A stretch of 64,000 bases of DNA from assembly GCA_022844565.1 (NCBI GenBank), contig JALHLK010000020.1:1-64000 (forward strand), in the 5' to 3' direction. Below are positions 11,145 through 20,435 of this stretch, in pieces. The notes under the pieces were generated by a model. That model saw only the letters and a program-made list of their open reading frames with translations. It did not search any database and had not been told where the DNA came from. Each line of letters starts with the position of its first letter. Position 1 is the stretch's first letter. Source of the stretch: Saprospiraceae bacterium. GTDB lineage: Bacteria; Bacteroidota; Bacteroidia; Chitinophagales; Saprospiraceae. The translations under genes were made by a program, and so were the position numbers.

Positions 11145-11924
11145 CTAATTTACCATTTTTGCATGAATTTCATTCAACTGTTTGCTCATTTGATTGATTT
11201 TGTCTTCGAGCATGGCATTAAAAGTAGCTTTTGTATCTGAAAAACTGAGGTGGGCATGGTACTGCCAAATCTCATCTATTTCTGTGTAAGGAAGTCCGTA
11301 AGGTAAGTATGTCTCATTATCTGATACAAGTGTCAATCGCTGATCTTTGGCGATGTTTCTAACCCTTTTATAGACGACGCCATCTCTTTTACTGATAATT
11401 ACATACGTTTTATTGTCTTTTACTTGAGAAAGGTCTTCGATATATCTACATATCACAATACTGCCAGATTCTAAAGGCAACATGCTGTCTCCTGATATCT
11501 CAAAACCCCTGTAATGTCCTCTTGGTAAATTAGGAAAATGAATCTTAGGCAATTCTTTGATAAACTCAGGATTGGTATAACTATCTAGGTATCCTGCTTC
11601 TGCTTTTGTATTGACCAACTCAATATTTGATTGATCAGATAGATTCATGGTAACAGCCAAAACCTTCGTCTGATTTTGTCCAGCATTGACGATGGTTTCA
11701 CCGATTTTATTTTTGAGAAGACTATCGATATCAACTTTAAAAACCTTGGATATCTTAATCAATAAATCCAAAGATGGGTGGGTGTTACCTCTTTCATATT
11801 CACCTAAAGTAGATCTAGGAATCATTAATTTTTCTGAAAGATCTTGCTGAGTAAACCCATGAATCTTCCTTAGATGTTTTACATTTTCTATTAAATACAT
11901 AGCAATTAGATACTTTGAATGCAA
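11145..11924 (-). CDS. XRE HTH / S24 (LexA-like) peptidase transcriptional regulator
   Basis: HTH FTQQDLSEKLMIPRSTLGEYERGNTHPSLDLL; S24 GDSMLPLESGSIV and VYKRVRN. Confidence 0.9.
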   Translation of the reverse strand: MHSKYLIAMYLIENVKHLRKIHGFTQQDLSEKLMIPRSTLGEYERGNTHPSLDLLIKISKVFKVDIDSLLKNKIGETIVNAGQNQTKVLAVTMNLSDQSNIELVNTKAEAGYLDSYTNPEFIKELPKIHFPNLPRGHYRGFEISGDSMLPLESGSIVICRYIEDLSQVKDNKTYVIISKRDGVVYKRVRNIAKDQRLTLVSDNETYLPYGLPYTEIDEIWQYHAHLSFSDTKATFNAMLEDKINQMSKQLNEIHAKMVN

Positions 11925-11981
11925 AAATAACTAAATAATGGACAAATAAAAAACTAATTTAAAGGATTTTTAGCTTTTAAC

Positions 11982-13715
11982 TTATTCTTCTCCTTTTTGA
12001 CCTAAAAATCTCAAATCAGCACCTTTGGGAGCAGTTAACTTGATTCTTTCGATAATCCGAGGTAAGTACATCGTATTATAGCGCAACCTAGTCACATGGT
12101 TAGGTAAAGTAGGATCTCCATTCCAACAATGCTCTGCTCGATCTCCGTATTTTACTTCGCCTCCATAGTGAGGATTTTTGGTTGCATTCAAAATTTCTTC
12201 AGCTAGATATACTGCATTATTCAAGTAGTAATTGTCCATATCTCCACAATACAAATGAATTTTACCTTCCAGGCTTTTGCCCTTCTTAGGCCAATCTCTT
12301 TTGATAATATGGGCCAAATCAAAGTTTTCTTTCCAATATTTTGCTACCTCTTTATTGATATTTCCACTCTCTTTATCCCAGATTCTTTGAGGGTAACCAT
12401 CTTTGTCCATTGGTGAGTAGGTTGCTTCCCATATATCCCATTGCTGACCTGATCTACTTTTTGACCCCAAAGCAAGTTCATACATATTTGCACTTTTCAA
12501 GGAGGTGGATATATGCCCAAGATAATCTCTTTTTCCAGGTCTTTCTACCGTGGAGTAAGGACCTTTTTTTACATAGGCATTTTCATCTTCATAAATATTC
12601 ACTACTGTAAAGGCTCTAAAATCTATCGGATCAGGACATGCAGCAAAGCAGCCATTGTACTCTTCAGGATAAAATAATTGCGCTGCCAAAGCTTCCCAAC
12701 CACCCGTTGAGCCACCATACAAAAATCTACCCCAACCGGCTCCAATACCTCTAAACTGCTGCTCGATATACGGTATCAATTCAAAAGTTATGGCATCTCC
12801 ATATGGCCCCTGACAAGCAGAATTTACCGCATAACTGTCATCGTAATACGGTGTTGGATGCTGAATTTCTACAACCAAATATCTTGGAAATGTATCACTC
12901 ACCCATTTTTTATAAAAATTATACGCTTCTTGCTTTTGAAACTTGTTGTACCCATATACTTTAAACCTTTCGGAATAGTCCTTAGTATCCATATCTGCGG
13001 GTGGAGGCTCGGTACTAAATCCTCCAAAATCTGATGGAAAATGACCATGATAAATCAACAGTGGATATTTCATATCATTTTCTTTTTCAAAATTGTGGGG
13101 TATTAACACATGCGCTCCTAAGTATACATCTTTGCCCCAAAAATCACTGAGCAACTTACTTCTCATTTTTATATGCTTGACATATCGGGTATCTTGTGGC
13201 TCCTCAATGGCAGGGATCTCCATATCCAACGACAAGCTAATCACCCGCGGTTTTTTAGGCTCAATATATATCTTTTGTGTAGTTGAATAAATATTGCCCG
13301 GTTTTCTATTCCATTGTTGTCCCTCACCTTTATCTGGTGGTAATTGCACCACATGACCTGTTGACAAATTAAAAGTCTCATAAATGTTTAAAAATGCCTG
13401 GACATAGTACCACCCCTCCTCCAATTGGTCAAACTTTTGGCTCGGATACCCATGATATGGAGTAGAAGAAGGAAATAACTTGGTCGTACTTGGTCCCCAC
13501 TTATTTACATCCATACCAAAGACCTGCTGAGATTGATAATCGTCTCTAATACTAAATCTCGGCTCCGGCTTTTCTTCTTTCGAAAGCAAAATCAAAAGTC
13601 TACCATCCAATGGCTTACCCGATTTATGCATTACTTCAAACTTAAATGCTGCCTGCGATTGCAAAGCAATTGCGGCTGTCAGAAATAGTAAAACAAATAA
13701 ATTTTTCATGATCAA
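11982..13715 (-). CDS. Secreted alpha/beta-hydrolase (putative esterase)
   Basis: Signal peptide; LLIYHGHFPSDFGG and nucleophile-like GGSTGGWEA. Confidence 0.75.
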   Translation of the reverse strand: MIMKNLFVLLFLTAAIALQSQAAFKFEVMHKSGKPLDGRLLILLSKEEKPEPRFSIRDDYQSQQVFGMDVNKWGPSTTKLFPSSTPYHGYPSQKFDQLEEGWYYVQAFLNIYETFNLSTGHVVQLPPDKGEGQQWNRKPGNIYSTTQKIYIEPKKPRVISLSLDMEIPAIEEPQDTRYVKHIKMRSKLLSDFWGKDVYLGAHVLIPHNFEKENDMKYPLLIYHGHFPSDFGGFSTEPPPADMDTKDYSERFKVYGYNKFQKQEAYNFYKKWVSDTFPRYLVVEIQHPTPYYDDSYAVNSACQGPYGDAITFELIPYIEQQFRGIGAGWGRFLYGGSTGGWEALAAQLFYPEEYNGCFAACPDPIDFRAFTVVNIYEDENAYVKKGPYSTVERPGKRDYLGHISTSLKSANMYELALGSKSRSGQQWDIWEATYSPMDKDGYPQRIWDKESGNINKEVAKYWKENFDLAHIIKRDWPKKGKSLEGKIHLYCGDMDNYYLNNAVYLAEEILNATKNPHYGGEVKYGDRAEHCWNGDPTLPNHVTRLRYNTMYLPRIIERIKLTAPKGADLRFLGQKGEE

Positions 13716-13782
13716 ATGTTGTATGTGGGGTAAATATAATCAACCCTTTTAAAAGATTGATAGAATTTTTAGTTAAAATGAA

Positions 13783-13934
13783 TCTTTGGCTGTTGGTCTT
13801 TTGTTGTTTGTCTTTGGCAGTTGGTCTTTGGTCTTTAGGTTTTGGTCTTTGGCTATAGGTCTTTAGCAAATGTAAGAGGGTCTTTGGCTGTTGGTCTTTT
13901 GCTGTTGGTCTTTGGCAGTTGGTCTTTGGTCTTT
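13783..13934. repeat. GGTCTTTGG-rich direct repeats (two 54-bp modules)
   Basis: Modules 13783-13836 and 13881-13934 differ at 2 of 54 positions by eye; each is built from GTCTTTGGCxGTTG units. Confidence 0.9.
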
Positions 13935-13954
13935 GGCGAGATGAATACAATTTC

Positions 13955-13986
13955 AACATTGCACCATTTGAACATTGCATCATTTG
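13955..13986. repeat. 16-bp tandem duplication AACATTGCAyCATTTG
   Basis: aacattgcaccatttg / aacattgcatcatttg. Confidence 0.8.
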
Positions 13987-14074
13987 AAAATTTGAACATT
14001 CCCCAAAACATTTTCCCCCATAAATCATTAAATATTCGTACTTTCGCGTCACAAAACAATAATTGTAGTAAAAA

Positions 14075-14689
14075 ATGGAACAAACAGTAGCTAAAAGCCC
14101 TATCATGTTATACACAGAGCAGACTCCCAATCCTGAGACGCTCAAATTTGTTACAAATAAAATGTTGTACAGAGGTACTGCAGACTTCAAAGAAGCGGAG
14201 ACAGCAGAAGAGTGGTCGCCTCTAGCGGCGGCTTTATATTCTTTCCCTTATACCAAAGGAGTGTACATATCTAGCAATTTTGTTACCATCACCAAAGAGT
14301 TTACTTACAATTGGACAGACATCATGCTGCCCCTCAAAGAATTTATAAAAAATCACATCAGTGAGGAGAAAGGCATTGTCCTAGAAGGATATGAAGCCGT
14401 ACAGAAAGAGCAACAAACCAAAGCCCTTGAAGCCATGTCTTACAGTGGCAACGAAGCTGAAATCGTGATCAAAATCAAAGAACTCATCGATGCACACGTC
14501 AAACCAGCCGTAGAAATGGACGGTGGCAACATCGAATTCAAATCTTTTGACAATGGTGTCGTAACCGTAATCCTACAAGGTGCGTGTAGCGGCTGCCCAT
14601 CTTCCACCATCACGCTTAAGTCGGGTATCGAAGGTATGTTGAAGAGGATGATACCGGAGGTGACGGAGGTAGTGGCGGAGATGGATTAG
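14075..14689 (+). CDS. NifU family Fe-S scaffold/carrier protein (N-terminal Scaffold + C-terminal NifU)
   Basis: MLYTEQTPNPETLKFVTNK; VKPAVEMDGGNIEFKSFDNGVVTVILQGACSGCPSSTITLK. Confidence 0.93.
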   Translation: MEQTVAKSPIMLYTEQTPNPETLKFVTNKMLYRGTADFKEAETAEEWSPLAAALYSFPYTKGVYISSNFVTITKEFTYNWTDIMLPLKEFIKNHISEEKGIVLEGYEAVQKEQQTKALEAMSYSGNEAEIVIKIKELIDAHVKPAVEMDGGNIEFKSFDNGVVTVILQGACSGCPSSTITLKSGIEGMLKRMIPEVTEVVAEMD

Positions 14690-14702
14690 GGATTAATAAT
14701 CC

Positions 14703-14918
14703 ATGGAAGAAAAATACAAAAATATTACTCGTGAAGAATTCATGAACTTTTTCAGAGATGATGAAAAATTAAACGAACTTACTGTTGATGATAGGGTCGA
14801 AATTTTTCAATCGATTTTGGTTGGGAGTAGTGATATAACAAAAGAGCTTCTAGACGGTTTACTTAGTGACTATTGTGCTGATAGGTTAGAGGTGAGTGAG
14901 AAAGCAATTACAAATTAA
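14703..14918 (+). CDS. Small hypothetical protein, possibly coupled to the following helicase
   Basis: 71-aa ORF on the same strand between nifU-like and helicase genes; no recognised domain. Confidence 0.55.
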   Translation: MEEKYKNITREEFMNFFRDDEKLNELTVDDRVEIFQSILVGSSDITKELLDGLLSDYCADRLEVSEKAITN

Positions 14919-14982
14919 ATCCTCGTTGTTTTACAAAAAATAGAAGCGTACACACTTATTTTGAGGGTTTTTTGGGTAATCA

Positions 14983-17900
14983 ATGCTAAATAATCGTTAC
15001 ATTTACATTGGAACTTATCTAACTAGAAAATTTATAGGTAATATGGTTTTGGGAATATATGAAGACTTAATTACTCAATTAATATCAAAAAAACTATCCG
15101 AGCTTGACAATGAAAAATATTACATCAATAAATCAATAGTTGATAAAGAAGAAGCTGCAAATATTCTTTCAAGACATTTATCTTCTAAAATAAAGTTAGC
15201 TTTAAATACTTTAAAAGGAGACGACCAAGTTGATCGTCAAATTGAAATTGCAAATAAAATTATTCATTTTTTAGGGCAAGAAATTAAAGATGAAGACTTT
15301 AATGATGACTTAATTGCAAAAGAAGGGGAGATATTAAAAGCGGTTTTTACTAAGATTGATGCTCATTTTTCAGATCTCAAATCGTATTTGAAAGAAATTA
15401 CACCTTACACGAGGTTAACGCACAGTGAATTGTTTACTGGAGGCAATACAGGCTTATCTTTAGAAAGTGAATTAAGAAAGGAAATTTTATCATCAAATAA
15501 AATAGACTTACTTGTTTCTTTTATCAAGTTTAAAGGAATAATAATTTTAGAAAAAGAACTCAGGGAATTTACAAATAGAGGAGGAAAGTTAAGAGTAATT
15601 ACCACTACTTATATGGGGGCCTCTGATTATAAAGCAATTCAATTGTTATCTGAATTTGAAAATACTGAAGTCAAAATATCCTATAATACAGGTAACGAAA
15701 GATTACATGCCAAAGCATATTTGTTTTTTAGAAATAGTGGTTTTCATACTGGATATATTGGTTCTTCAAATTTTTCTCGATCAGCTTTAACTGATGGATT
15801 GGAATGGAATTTGAAAATTACGACAAAGGAAGTCAGTCACATAATTGATAAATTTCAAAAGACATTTGATGCGTATTGGTTAAGTGATGAGTTTGAAACG
15901 TTTGATTTATTTAAACACAAAGAGAAATTAATCAATGCATTAAAACAAGGAAAATTTTCTAAAGAATACCTGCCTAGTACGTCATTTTTTGACATAAAAC
16001 CATTCCCTTATCAAAACGAAATTTTAGAAAAGTTAGATGTAGAAAGAGTAGTACACCATAGATACAAAAATTTATTAGTAGCTGCAACAGGAACAGGAAA
16101 AACAGTTATTTCTGCTTTTGATTATAAACGATTTAAAATAGAAAATAAATCAGCAAAATTATTATTCTTGGCTCATAGAAAAGAAATCTTGACTCAATCA
16201 ATGTCAAAATTTCAAGGTATTTTAAGAGATAATAACTTTGGCGAATTGTGGGTTGATGGTTTAGTACCAAATAATTTTGAGCATGTATTTGCATCAGTTC
16301 AATCAATTAATAATCAAATAAACAATTTACATTTAAGTCCTGAATATTATGATTATATAATAATTGATGAATGCCATCATCAGGCAGCAAATAGTTACAG
16401 ATCTATTTTAAAATATTTCAAGCCAAAAATCCTACTAGGTCTTACTGCAACACCGGAGCGAATGGATGGTGGCGATATTCTTGAAGATTTTTGTTATAAA
16501 ATTGCAGCAGAAATAAGATTACCTGAGGCTTTAAATAGAAAGTTGCTTTGTCCTTTTCAATACTTTGGAATAACAGACAGCATTGATTTGTCAAATGTGG
16601 GGTGGGAACGGGGTAAATATGTTGCTAGCGAATTATCAAATCTATACACTGCCAATGATAGAAGAATAAATGAAATAATTTATAGCTTAGATAAATACAC
16701 CAAAGATTCTAAAGATTTAAGAGCAATTGGGTTTTGTGTTTCTATGGAGCATGCAAAATATATGGCTGAAAAGTTTTTGCTAGCTGGATTTAATGCAGAC
16801 TATTTAACAAGTGTAAATTCCCAAAATAGAGATTTAGTTAGAAAGAAGTTAATTAATAAGGAAATCAATTATTTATTTGTTGTAGATATTTTTAATGAAG
16901 GTGTTGATATACCAGAAATCGATACTGTCTTATTTTTAAGACCAACTGAAAGTCTTACAGTTTTCCTTCAACAATTAGGAAGGGGCTTACGATTAGCAGA
17001 AGGTAAAGATAGTCTTGCTGTATTAGATTTTGTAGGTAACTCAAGACCTGAGTACAATTTTGAAAATAAATTTAGGGCATTAATAGGTAAAACAACAACA
17101 ACTGTACGAAGAGAAATTGAAGATAATTTTCCTCATTTGCCCCTTGGTTGTTCAATTGTTTTAGAACAAAAAGCAAAAGAAAGTATATTAAGTAATATTA
17201 TTAATGCCACTACTTTAAATAGAAATCAAATTATTCAAAAAATAAAAAACTTTCAACATCAGACTACATTGCCTTTAACCTTAAAAAACTTTATTGAGTT
17301 TTACAACATTCCAATTCAAACAATTTATAAAAAAGATAGTTGGAAGAGGTTGTGTCAATTAGCTGGAGTAATCAATGATTTTGATGATAGAAATGAAAAA
17401 AGTATTGTTTCAGCAATCTGCAATAAATGGCTTTCATCAAATTCCCTAAGTTACTTTAGTTTTATAGTAAAGATTGCAAAAAAAAGATTTCAAGTTAAAA
17501 TCTCAGAATTTCACGAAGTTGAAAAAAGTATGTTACTAATGCTCCATTATGATGTTTGGCAAAAAGCAGGAGGTTTTAATTCATTGCAAGAAAGCATAAT
17601 TGAAATAGGCAAAAATAAAATTCTTGTTGACGAAATAATAGAGGTAATAGAAATATTAATTGACAAAATTGATTTTAAGGAAATTGATATAAAGTTACCA
17701 TATTCACAGCCTTTAAAAATACATGCAAGATACACGAGAGATCAAATTTTAGCAGCATTCAAATTAAGTTCATTTGAAAAAAAATCTCCCAGTAGAGAAG
17801 GTGTTGCAGAAAACCAAGATTTACTAACTGAATTACTTTTTATAAACTTAATAAAATCAGAAGAAAAATTTTCACCAACAACAATGTACGATGATTATGC

Positions 17901-18183
17901 CGTCAATGAATTTTTGTTCCATTGGCAAAGTCAAAACTCTGCGAGACCTGATTCCGGAAAGGGATTGTCTTACATACATCATCAAGAGAATAAAAAAATA
18001 ATTTTACTTTTTGTAAGAGAAAAGGCTAATGACGAAAATGGTAATACAATGGGCTATGTTTTCATAGGAGAAGGTAAACTGAAAGATTACTATGGTTCAA
18101 AACCTATGAGTATAAATTGGGAACTAAATGAACCTATGCCTCATTATTTGTATAAGGATTCCGCAAAGCTTGCAATAAGTTAA
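14983..18183 (+). CDS. PLD-like nuclease / SF2 DEAD-DEAH helicase / DUF3427 protein (start may be 15043)
   Basis: PLDc_2-like HAKAYLFFRNSGFHTGYIGSSNFSRSAL; Walker A ATGTGKT; DECHHQ; GLTATPERMDG; QQLGRGLR; C-terminal DUF3427-like region. Confidence 0.9.
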   Translation: MLNNRYIYIGTYLTRKFIGNMVLGIYEDLITQLISKKLSELDNEKYYINKSIVDKEEAANILSRHLSSKIKLALNTLKGDDQVDRQIEIANKIIHFLGQEIKDEDFNDDLIAKEGEILKAVFTKIDAHFSDLKSYLKEITPYTRLTHSELFTGGNTGLSLESELRKEILSSNKIDLLVSFIKFKGIIILEKELREFTNRGGKLRVITTTYMGASDYKAIQLLSEFENTEVKISYNTGNERLHAKAYLFFRNSGFHTGYIGSSNFSRSALTDGLEWNLKITTKEVSHIIDKFQKTFDAYWLSDEFETFDLFKHKEKLINALKQGKFSKEYLPSTSFFDIKPFPYQNEILEKLDVERVVHHRYKNLLVAATGTGKTVISAFDYKRFKIENKSAKLLFLAHRKEILTQSMSKFQGILRDNNFGELWVDGLVPNNFEHVFASVQSINNQINNLHLSPEYYDYIIIDECHHQAANSYRSILKYFKPKILLGLTATPERMDGGDILEDFCYKIAAEIRLPEALNRKLLCPFQYFGITDSIDLSNVGWERGKYVASELSNLYTANDRRINEIIYSLDKYTKDSKDLRAIGFCVSMEHAKYMAEKFLLAGFNADYLTSVNSQNRDLVRKKLINKEINYLFVVDIFNEGVDIPEIDTVLFLRPTESLTVFLQQLGRGLRLAEGKDSLAVLDFVGNSRPEYNFENKFRALIGKTTTTVRREIEDNFPHLPLGCSIVLEQKAKESILSNIINATTLNRNQIIQKIKNFQHQTTLPLTLKNFIEFYNIPIQTIYKKDSWKRLCQLAGVINDFDDRNEKSIVSAICNKWLSSNSLSYFSFIVKIAKKRFQVKISEFHEVEKSMLLMLHYDVWQKAGGFNSLQESIIEIGKNKILVDEIIEVIEILIDKIDFKEIDIKLPYSQPLKIHARYTRDQILAAFKLSSFEKKSPSREGVAENQDLLTELLFINLIKSEEKFSPTTMYDDYAVNEFLFHWQSQNSARPDSGKGLSYIHHQENKKIILLFVREKANDENGNTMGYVFIGEGKLKDYYGSKPMSINWELNEPMPHYLYKDSAKLAIS

Positions 18184-18292
18184 TAGTTAAAAAAAACAAT
18201 ATTTTTTTTTACAATAATAGACTCTTAAATTTTTTTTATCATAAGCATCCTTTTTATATTGCCCACAACCCTCTTAGCCTTTACTACTCAAT

Positions 18293-18430
18293 AAAATAAT
18301 AAGGCAAAAAAAGGCCGAATAGGGCAATTCCCATTGCCCTATTACCATCCATATTTTCATAATACACTGATATATAATACATTAATTCAAGCATCTATAT
18401 CAAATAAAAGGGCAATAAAAGGGCAATTTT
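18293..18430. repeat. 138-bp direct repeat, upstream copy flanking the AlbA_2 gene
   Basis: Aligns without gaps to 19795-19932; 11 mismatches counted by eye. Confidence 0.93.
18318..18343. promoter_or_regulatory. Perfect inverted repeat AATAGGGCAAT-tccc-ATTGCCCTATT
   Basis: 11-bp arms, 4-nt loop, within the direct repeat. Confidence 0.8.
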
Positions 18431-18452
18431 ATTAAAATATTGCTTATCTTTG
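18406..18452 (+). promoter_or_regulatory. Tandem iteron (AAAAGGGCAAT)x2 followed by TATCTTTG -7 element
   Basis: Exact tandem 11-mers 18406-18416/18417-18427; TAnnTTTG match 18445-18452; ATG at 18476. Confidence 0.65.
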
Positions 18453-18475
18453 CCTATAATTATCAATAGCATCAC

Positions 18476-19801
18476 ATGGCAGAGTCACAAAATATCGAAT
18501 ACAAAAGCTCTTGGAGAGATGAATACATCAAATGGATTTGTGGATTTGCAAATGCATCGGGTGGTGTGATCTATATTGGAATAGATGATGATGGAGAAGT
18601 GGTAGGATTAGAGGATTCTAAAAGACTTATGGAGGATATTCCTAATAAAATTCGGGATATACTAGGAATAATTGTAGATGTGGATCTACAAAACAAAGAT
18701 GGTAAAGATTTTATCAAAATCACTGTAGATAGTCATCCGTATCCTGTAAGTTATAAAGGACAATATCACTTCAGAAGCGGAAGTACCAAACAAGAGTTGA
18801 AAGGAACGGCTCTTGATAAATTCCTTCTGAATAAATCGGGTAAAAAATGGGATGGAGTTCCGATACCATATATCTCGATCACGGATCTAAAAAAAGATAC
18901 ATTAGAGTTTTTTAAAAATAAAGCTTCGCTAAGCCAAAGAGGCAATGAGTCAGTACTTACCGACTCAGACGAGATGTTATTGGAGAATCTGCACTTGATA
19001 GAAAATGGCTTTTTAAAGAGGGCAGCAATATTGTTATTCCATCCCGATCCTCAGAAGATCATCAACGGCAGTTTTATCAAGATTGGTTTTTTTAAATCGG
19101 ATGATGATCTTATATATCAAGATGTTATCGACGGTAATCTTTTTGAACAAGTGGAGCAAACCATGAAGTTGTTGTATAGCAAATATTTCAAAGCTTTGAT
19201 CAGGTATGATAAATTGCAAAGAATAGAAGAATATGAATACCCTTATGCCGCAGTCAGAGAAGCGCTTCTTAATGCTATTGCCCATAAGGATTACGCAGGA
19301 TATACGCCCATCCAAATCAGTGTGTATGAAGATTATTTTATGATATGGAATGAGGGTCTATTGCCCGAAAGGTGGACCGTAGATAATCTTTTGGTCAAAC
19401 ATCCATCTATACCATTTAATCCTGATATTGCAAATGCGTTTTTTAGGAGTGGATATATAGAATCATGGGGCCGAGGTACACTCAAAATAATTAAGGAATG
19501 CGAAGCATATCAATTGCCTGTCCCAAAATTTAAGTATGATATGTCAGGATTTTTTGTAAGGTTTAATAAATATAAATATGATTCAAATGGTCTTATGCAA
19601 CTTGGTCTCAATGACCGACAAATAGACTGCATCCTCGACATGATGAAAAATCGAATAAAAATGACCAATCAACTATATCAAACCAAATTTGCTATTTCTA
19701 AACGCACAGCAGGAAATGATCTAAAACAATTGGTCGACGATTTTTCCCTTCTCACCAAATCAAATACCAAAGGCCCGGGTCTTTTCTATTCTCTAAAATA
19801 A
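18476..19801 (+). CDS. ATP-binding / Schlafen AlbA_2 domain protein with C-terminal winged-helix-like region
   Basis: ESQNIEYKSSWRDEYIKWICGFANASGGVIYIGIDDDGEVVG; PYAAVREALLNAIAHKDY; YIESWGRGTLKI. Confidence 0.93.
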   Translation: MAESQNIEYKSSWRDEYIKWICGFANASGGVIYIGIDDDGEVVGLEDSKRLMEDIPNKIRDILGIIVDVDLQNKDGKDFIKITVDSHPYPVSYKGQYHFRSGSTKQELKGTALDKFLLNKSGKKWDGVPIPYISITDLKKDTLEFFKNKASLSQRGNESVLTDSDEMLLENLHLIENGFLKRAAILLFHPDPQKIINGSFIKIGFFKSDDDLIYQDVIDGNLFEQVEQTMKLLYSKYFKALIRYDKLQRIEEYEYPYAAVREALLNAIAHKDYAGYTPIQISVYEDYFMIWNEGLLPERWTVDNLLVKHPSIPFNPDIANAFFRSGYIESWGRGTLKIIKECEAYQLPVPKFKYDMSGFFVRFNKYKYDSNGLMQLGLNDRQIDCILDMMKNRIKMTNQLYQTKFAISKRTAGNDLKQLVDDFSLLTKSNTKGPGLFYSLK

Positions 19802-19932
19802 TAGGGCAAAAAAACACCGAATAGGGCAATTCCTATTGCCCTATTACCATCCATTCGTTCATAATGCACTGATATATAATACATTAATTCAAATATCTAC
19901 ATCAAATAAAAGGGCAATAAAAGGGCAATTTT
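19795..19932. repeat. 138-bp direct repeat, downstream copy (starts within the AlbA_2 stop-codon region)
   Basis: See 18293-18430. Confidence 0.93.
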
Positions 19933-20064
19933 TGCATTTTGTCGTGAAATTGAGCTCAATATCGTAATTGGGCTTGTTGAAAAAGTCATCAAGCCATAGA
20001 TAGCCTACACTTTGATAATATATTGTTCTTTTGTCTTGATACATGACTGATCGATGCTTTAGCA

Positions 20065-20089
20065 AAATTGTGATACGAAATCACAATTT
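20065..20089. other. Hairpin AAATTGTGAT-acgaa-ATCACAATTT
   Basis: Perfect 10-bp arms, 5-nt loop, in non-coding debris. Confidence 0.6.
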
Positions 20090-20435
20090 AGTGAAGGAAC
20101 CGAAGAAAACTTTCTGAGGGGGACCAAAAAATCAAGGCTGTTAGAAATTTAACTAAAATCTTTCCTTCAATCCTAAATTCTAAAAACTCGCTTTAACAAA
20201 TGTACATCTTTCTTGACTTGAGGCTATATTTACTTCATCGCAACTTTATTAAGCAGAAAGTGCTCAAACAGTTTAGAATTTTTAACGGATTGATTACAAG
20301 ATTTCTTAACGCTAAATTTCTAAAGGCCGCCCAAGAAAAAGAAATTCCAGCAACTCATTTGCTAGGAAAATTAATACGCAGTACAAAAAGCCCTAAGTAT
20401 AATAGAAAATCGAAACTTAACTCCAATTATAAATT

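Noticed and set aside
13783-13934. Possible CRISPR array
   Set aside because: Units are contiguous or irregularly spaced low-complexity repeats with no unique spacers and no cas genes.
13642-14190. 182-aa minus-strand ORF rich in QRPTAKDQ
   Set aside because: Produced by the GTCTTTGG repeat array and overlapping two real genes; not protein-like.
14983-18183. DISARM, BREX or type I restriction system
   Set aside because: Only the PLD-helicase gene is present; no methyltransferase, drmAB, pgl or hsd genes nearby.
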